From Wolfiporia cocos (lineage: Eukaryota > Basidiomycota > Agaricomycetes > Polyporales > Phaeolaceae), in contig JACCLO010000002.1 of NCBI GenBank assembly GCA_029448655.1, forward strand, positions 4,030,001 through 4,094,000: 64,000 nucleotides of DNA. Reading direction: 5' to 3'. A model generated the notes under the pieces. The model was not told where the DNA came from. It worked only from the letters and a program-made list of their open reading frames with translations, and made no database searches. Below, one piece after another: positions 60,636 to 64,000 of this stretch. The translations under genes were made by a program, and so were the position numbers. Position 1 is the stretch's first letter, and every line of letters starts with the position of its first letter.

Positions 60636-62348
60636 ATGTCCGGTCGACTCACGATGTGGTATATTGTCTACGGCGCCAAGGACGAGGACAGCTTCATTTC
60701 GGAAGCGGATGAAGTCGAGGTTGCTGTGGGTACCGGCGTGTTCAAACTGCGGAAGACCATCGCCGACAGCTTGATGCGAGCTCGAGGGTTCTCCGCAAAG
60801 AGTTATTATCGTTGACTCTTTGGAAGGTATCTTCCATCACCAATGCCGCATCTTGACGACTCTCACAGCTCTCCCAGCCCAACGAAGAACTACTCATCAA
60901 AGACGAGGAGAAGATGCCGGATATCCTGGCGCACAGGATCCGGATGGCTAATGGCCGTCTCGATGCTGTCGCAACAAAGCTGAGCCCCGACCAAGGCGTG
61001 GATAAACTCATCGGCAACCGAGCTGCGCAGAGGAACAATAATCTGGTGCACGTCATTGTGCAAATTGGACAGCAAGAGCCTCGTAGGTCGTGCTCGCTGA
61101 TCTCGAGTCATTTCTGCAATGAGGTCTATATTCCAGGTCCCATACCCTCACCTGAGCTTGAAAAGATAAGGAGGTTCATTGGATCGGAAGAAAAGCTCTT
61201 ATTCTATGTCGACAAATTCAACGATTTTCAAGTATCCGACATGGGCATAAAGGAGAACAAAATTTCGTTTGCGCATGATAGTAACATACCAGACCCCTGG
61301 TCAACGCCGCTCAACGATCGGCCCAAGTTCTTGAAGCAGATTATAGATTTATTTGGTAGTAAACGGCAGCTCCCCGAAGAGCTCAAGTCAAGGGTACGTG
61401 ACCAGCTTGGCTATGAAGTCGTATTTTCAATTATCAATGGCAGTCACAATGCGCGAAGATTCTCGAGGCTGAATTGGGCGAAGTCTTCCCTTCTGAAATG
61501 TTCGAAACGGTGCCTGAGGAGGATGAACTCACGGCAGAAAATAAAATCGTGAAGAACAAGAGTTGTTCGCATACTGCGTGGCAATGGAGTCTGCTCTGCA
61601 GGTTCATTTCGCGAGAGAAGAATATCGATCTGCCCGCTATAAAAGCGCCTCCTTCACAGCTGACTGTGTATTCCACTATCCCAGCTACGAAAAAGATGGA
61701 TATCGTTACGACAAGTGAGTAGCCCGTATGCGCGTCAAGCCGGTGTATGTCAACCTCATCTTTCCAGAGTTGCTACAACGAAACCTCATATGCTGGTCGA
61801 CGAGAGCACGTCGACTAGTCCTCGGCGGATCTACAAGCCAATGGGCAACTTCTTTGTTGAAACGAGAGATTATGTTCCTGTCCTCATTGGCGAGACCATA
61901 TCCTTGGGGGATCAAATTGACCGAGCCCGCATGCTGTTGCAAGCCATGGTATACGTTCGAGTTGGGAATGCACTGCGCGAGAAAGACGTCATAGAAGGGA
62001 CAGCACCAAGGGACAGTAACAGCAAGGACTCATTTGTCCTCGTTTGCTTCTACCTCACCAGTAAGTTTGAGGTGGAGCGGTACCTGGTGTATCAACCTGA
62101 TATTAGCAGCCAGGAGGTTGGACGTCATTATTTCTGGCGACTCACGACTAACACATCCGTATTGAAAGGTCGAAATTCTCCACGAGCGAAAATTCACGTT
62201 GTCCAGTATCTATGAAGCCGTGCGGTTCGCGTTTGAGCTTCGCCAGCATGTACTCCCGCACATGATGTCTGGATTTGAGGTCGCACGGAAGGGCATCCCG
62301 GAACAATTGATCGAATGTATGCATGATCTAAATTGCACTCCCTTTTAA
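60636..62348 (+). pseudogene. Crinkler-like (CRN) gene with two apparent frame breaks
   Basis: The ATG at 60636 opens a frame resembling the ubiquitin-like header of Crinkler proteins (TMWYIVYGAKDED, VFKLRKTIA). It stops at 60813-60815. The hallmark LTLWK lies at 60812-60826 in another frame, then an intron at 60827-60868 leads to NEELLIKDEEKMP and a long open stretch with LVHVIVQ. A second frame change occurs at the A-rich tract 61537-61546. Coding then resumes to a donor at 61715, through 61768-62116 and 62169-62348 (stop TAA). The C-terminal part (FVETRDYVPVLIGETISL, RMLLQAMVYVRVGNAL) is not confidently assigned, but fungal CRN proteins often end in nuclease- or kinase-like domains. Intact splice sites and long open stretches suggest recent loss. 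A missed intron or sequence error is possible. It is likely an accessory rather than a core gene. Confidence 0.6.
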
Positions 62349-62353
62349 GCAGG

Positions 62354-62431
62354 ACAAGCAAAGGTCAAAGCAGGTATCAAAACCGATCAGAGACAAGCAC
62401 GGGTCAAAGCAGGTGCCATAACCGATCAGAG
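62354..62431. repeat. 39-bp tandem repeat, two copies
   Basis: Copies at 62354-62392 and 62393-62431 differ at about five positions and share GGTCAAAGCAGGT and ACCGATCAGAG. The repeat starts six bases after the Crinkler-like stop codon. Confidence 0.8.
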
Positions 62432-62580
62432 AACACCACAGGCCGCAGCAACAATTCAGACTTCAGCACGGTTGCAGAATACGACTAATTACTGAAGTCT
62501 CGCGATTGTTACGCTTATTCTCCAATTCGCAATGTAAGTATTTGTGAATTCTTTACCCTTCATTACTTATATTGGCACAG

Positions 62581-62826
62581 CGTCCCCATGTTGCTTTAGC
62601 ACGGAAAGTAGATTCCGACAACGAATTTGTGATCAGAGTGATGACGAGAGGCAGCCCGGAGCTTACAATTCTTCAGTTTTTCAACTCACCTGAACTGCGC
62701 TCCCAACCACAAAACCACACGATCCCTGTGGTCGATACTATAGAAGTGGCAAGCAAAAACATGTGCATCGTGGTGTCTATAATGTACTTCTATCAATTGA
62801 TGGGAATGCATCTCCTCCTGGAGTAA
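62581..62826 (+). pseudogene. protein-kinase-like remnant
   Basis: After an intron-like stretch (GTAAGT at 62534 to CACAG at 62580) an open frame encodes ARKVDSDNEFVIRVMTRG and ILQFFNSPELRSQPQNHTIP, then VVDTIEV. This looks like the N-lobe segment common in agaricomycete kinase-like genes, where partly conserved NHxxPV motifs follow an ILxxL helix. It stops after about 82 residues, with no catalytic loop downstream and no convincing first exon. I read it as a truncated copy. Confidence 0.4.
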
Positions 62827-62885
62827 TGAGTTATAGCATGAAGTAGGTGCATATACCCCTGATCTCTGCATTTCTTCGAAGAACG

Positions 62886-62986
62886 TTTGGGACAGAATTT
62901 CGTTAAATTACTCATAGCGTGCTGTGTCATACCCCGGATGCGCAGATTAACATGAAGCGATTTAATTAAAAGAATTCTGTCCCAAA
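62886..62986. mobile_element. 101-bp inverted-repeat element, MITE-like
   Basis: Perfect 14-bp terminal inverted repeats (TTTGGGACAGAATT at 62886-62899 and its complement at 62973-62986) continue imperfectly inward through AT-rich arms. The core of about 50 bp has no coding capacity. No clear target-site duplication is visible. The size and form fit a miniature inverted-repeat transposable element or a solo hairpin. Confidence 0.6.
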
Positions 62987-63506
62987 GAAAGTATTCATTT
63001 TGTAGTTCTCATAAATCTACTTCACTATAATGAGGCGCGAAACTTTTTTCCTGGCGAGCCTTTACACTGATACCATCGCGCTATGCGCGTCTAGCTCATG
63101 CCGGGGAGAGACCTGTCCGGCAGGGGCTGTGGCGCATGATAGACGCTTGCCGCTCGGATTTTGCCGTTGCCGCCCCGCTACGGTATCCGTCTATCACGTG
63201 TTGCCTCAAGCCGCCACGGCGCGTTGAACGCGCAGCTTGGTGCTGCTGGATATCCACCGAGTCTACTAGTCAATTTGCACCCATGGAGTTCGGCCCTCTT
63301 CCTCATGGCACAACTCCACCGGAGCCTATCCGTGGTTGTGCTCACCATCCTCCTACGCACTTGCTGGTCTCTAGACAGAACGGGCTGCGATAGGCCATCA
63401 TCTTGAAGTGTCTACTTTACCTCGTGCTGGAGCCGGGCTGACCGGACACTTGCTTTGCCTACCTGCTGTGGCATATAGTGCCGCTCCAATAGCTAGACTT
63501 CAAGAG
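62987..63506. other. region upstream of the GH16 gene
   Basis: 520 bp with a GC-rich middle (63090-63260) and no supported gene. A TATA-like CATATAG lies near 63472, about 35 bp upstream of the GH16 ATG. Confidence 0.4.
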
Positions 63507-64000
63507 ATGCATGCGTGTACCCTCCTCCCTCTCTTCCTGTTCACATGTGTTAGCGCCAGTCGTGCGAGCATTTTCGCTCGCAGTTCCGAGCCTTTACTGC
63601 GTGCTGCGAACCCTGCACGCCATATAGTGAAGCGTGGCTCGACTCTGGCTCGCGACGTGCGCCTTGCGTACTCTGGCGTATTTGTTGACCAAACGAGCGA
63701 GCATTCCGACAAGATGTACTGCGTGAATGTGCCGATAAATGGTAGCAGTCTGACAAACGGCAGTGCAAATGGATCGTCTTCCGACACATCTGCAGCAATA
63801 GGAGGAGCGGGCACACAGACATCAGCGACTGCGCCTGCCGTAAGCAGCGGAGCAGCGACGTCGCCGTGGAAGGTGGTGCAGAGCTATGTACGTGCAGGGT
63901 GATTGCGCTAAGTGCTGCCTAGCTGAACACAATATAGGAAGGGGACTCATTCTTTGCTGGATGGTCTTTTTTCACATACACAGACCCGACGGGAGGTGCT
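63507..64000 (+). CDS. secreted glycoside hydrolase family 16 protein, 5' part only
   Basis: Exon 1 is 63507-63887, the intron 63888-63937, and exon 2 runs off the right edge. The ATG at 63507 starts a signal peptide (MHACTLLPLFLFTCVSAS). A propeptide ends at a Kex2-like Lys-Arg (RHIVKR), and a Ser/Gly/Ala/Thr-rich linker of about 45 residues follows. Then SPWKVVQSY joins across the intron to EGDSFFAGWSFFTYTDPTGG, the typical N-terminal block of basidiomycete GH16 beta-glucan-active enzymes. The catalytic ExDxxE motif would lie beyond the window. Such enzymes act on wall or plant beta-1,3(1,4)-glucans outside the cell. The family call rests on this block only. Confidence 0.75.

Noticed and set aside
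60770..60775. 44-nt intron to explain the first Crinkler frame change
   Set aside because: It would remove the VFKLRKTIA stretch that best matches the family header, so a frameshift is preferred.
1..64000. CRISPR arrays, prokaryotic operons, ribosome binding sites
   Set aside because: The window is eukaryotic nuclear DNA with spliced genes. No regularly spaced direct repeats or bacterial gene order are present.

Overview
The window reads as nuclear DNA of a filamentous basidiomycete, most likely an Agaricomycete (polypore-like; inference). The genes are compact and full of introns of about 50 nt with GT-AG borders, and many exons are tiny. The content fits: CYP61/ERG5, PHO85, VAC8, SUB2, ROK1, UTP5, a zinc-less FPG, a giant pseudokinase-ATPase-hybrid histidine kinase, a Crinkler-type relic and a secreted GH16 enzyme. 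Exon joins were worked out by hand from frame, splice signals and family motifs. Where stated, the exon lengths sum to a whole number of codons.

Layout. 0-2.4 kb: a possible exon leaving the left edge, then nothing supported. 2.4-13 kb: three paralogous single-pass membrane proteins (2435-3898, 4634-6678, 11809-13027, all minus) with an uncharacterised P-loop ATPase (7680-10943, minus) between the second and third. 14.6-17.2 kb: a small mitochondrial-type protein and ERG5, convergent. 19.3-24.4 kb: UTP5 and a disordered unknown protein. 25.1-28.5 kb: PHO85 and FPG, convergent. FPG shares a 287-bp divergent promoter with an MFS transporter (28.8-31.6 kb). 32.0-42.1 kb: the hybrid histidine kinase. 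42.5-44.6 kb: SUB2. 45.7-50.0 kb: a mitochondrial dicarboxylate-type carrier and ROK1. 51.0-52.4 kb: an HMG-box factor. 52.7-54.9 kb: CCA tRNA nucleotidyltransferase, divergent from VAC8 (55.3-57.8 kb). 58.5-59.6 kb: an unknown basic, proline-rich protein. 60.6-63.0 kb: a decayed accessory patch holding a frame-broken Crinkler-like gene, a 39-bp tandem repeat, a kinase-like remnant and a 101-bp inverted-repeat element. 63.5 kb to the edge: the start of a GH16 gene.

Functionally most of the window is housekeeping: ribosome biogenesis (UTP5, ROK1), mRNA export and splicing (SUB2), tRNA maturation (CCA1), base-excision repair (FPG), ergosterol synthesis (ERG5), mitochondrial metabolite exchange, vacuole inheritance (VAC8) and nutrient signalling (PHO85). 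The parts most worth a second look are the receptor-like trio with its enclosed ATPase, the pseudokinase-histidine kinase and the 60.6-63 kb patch.
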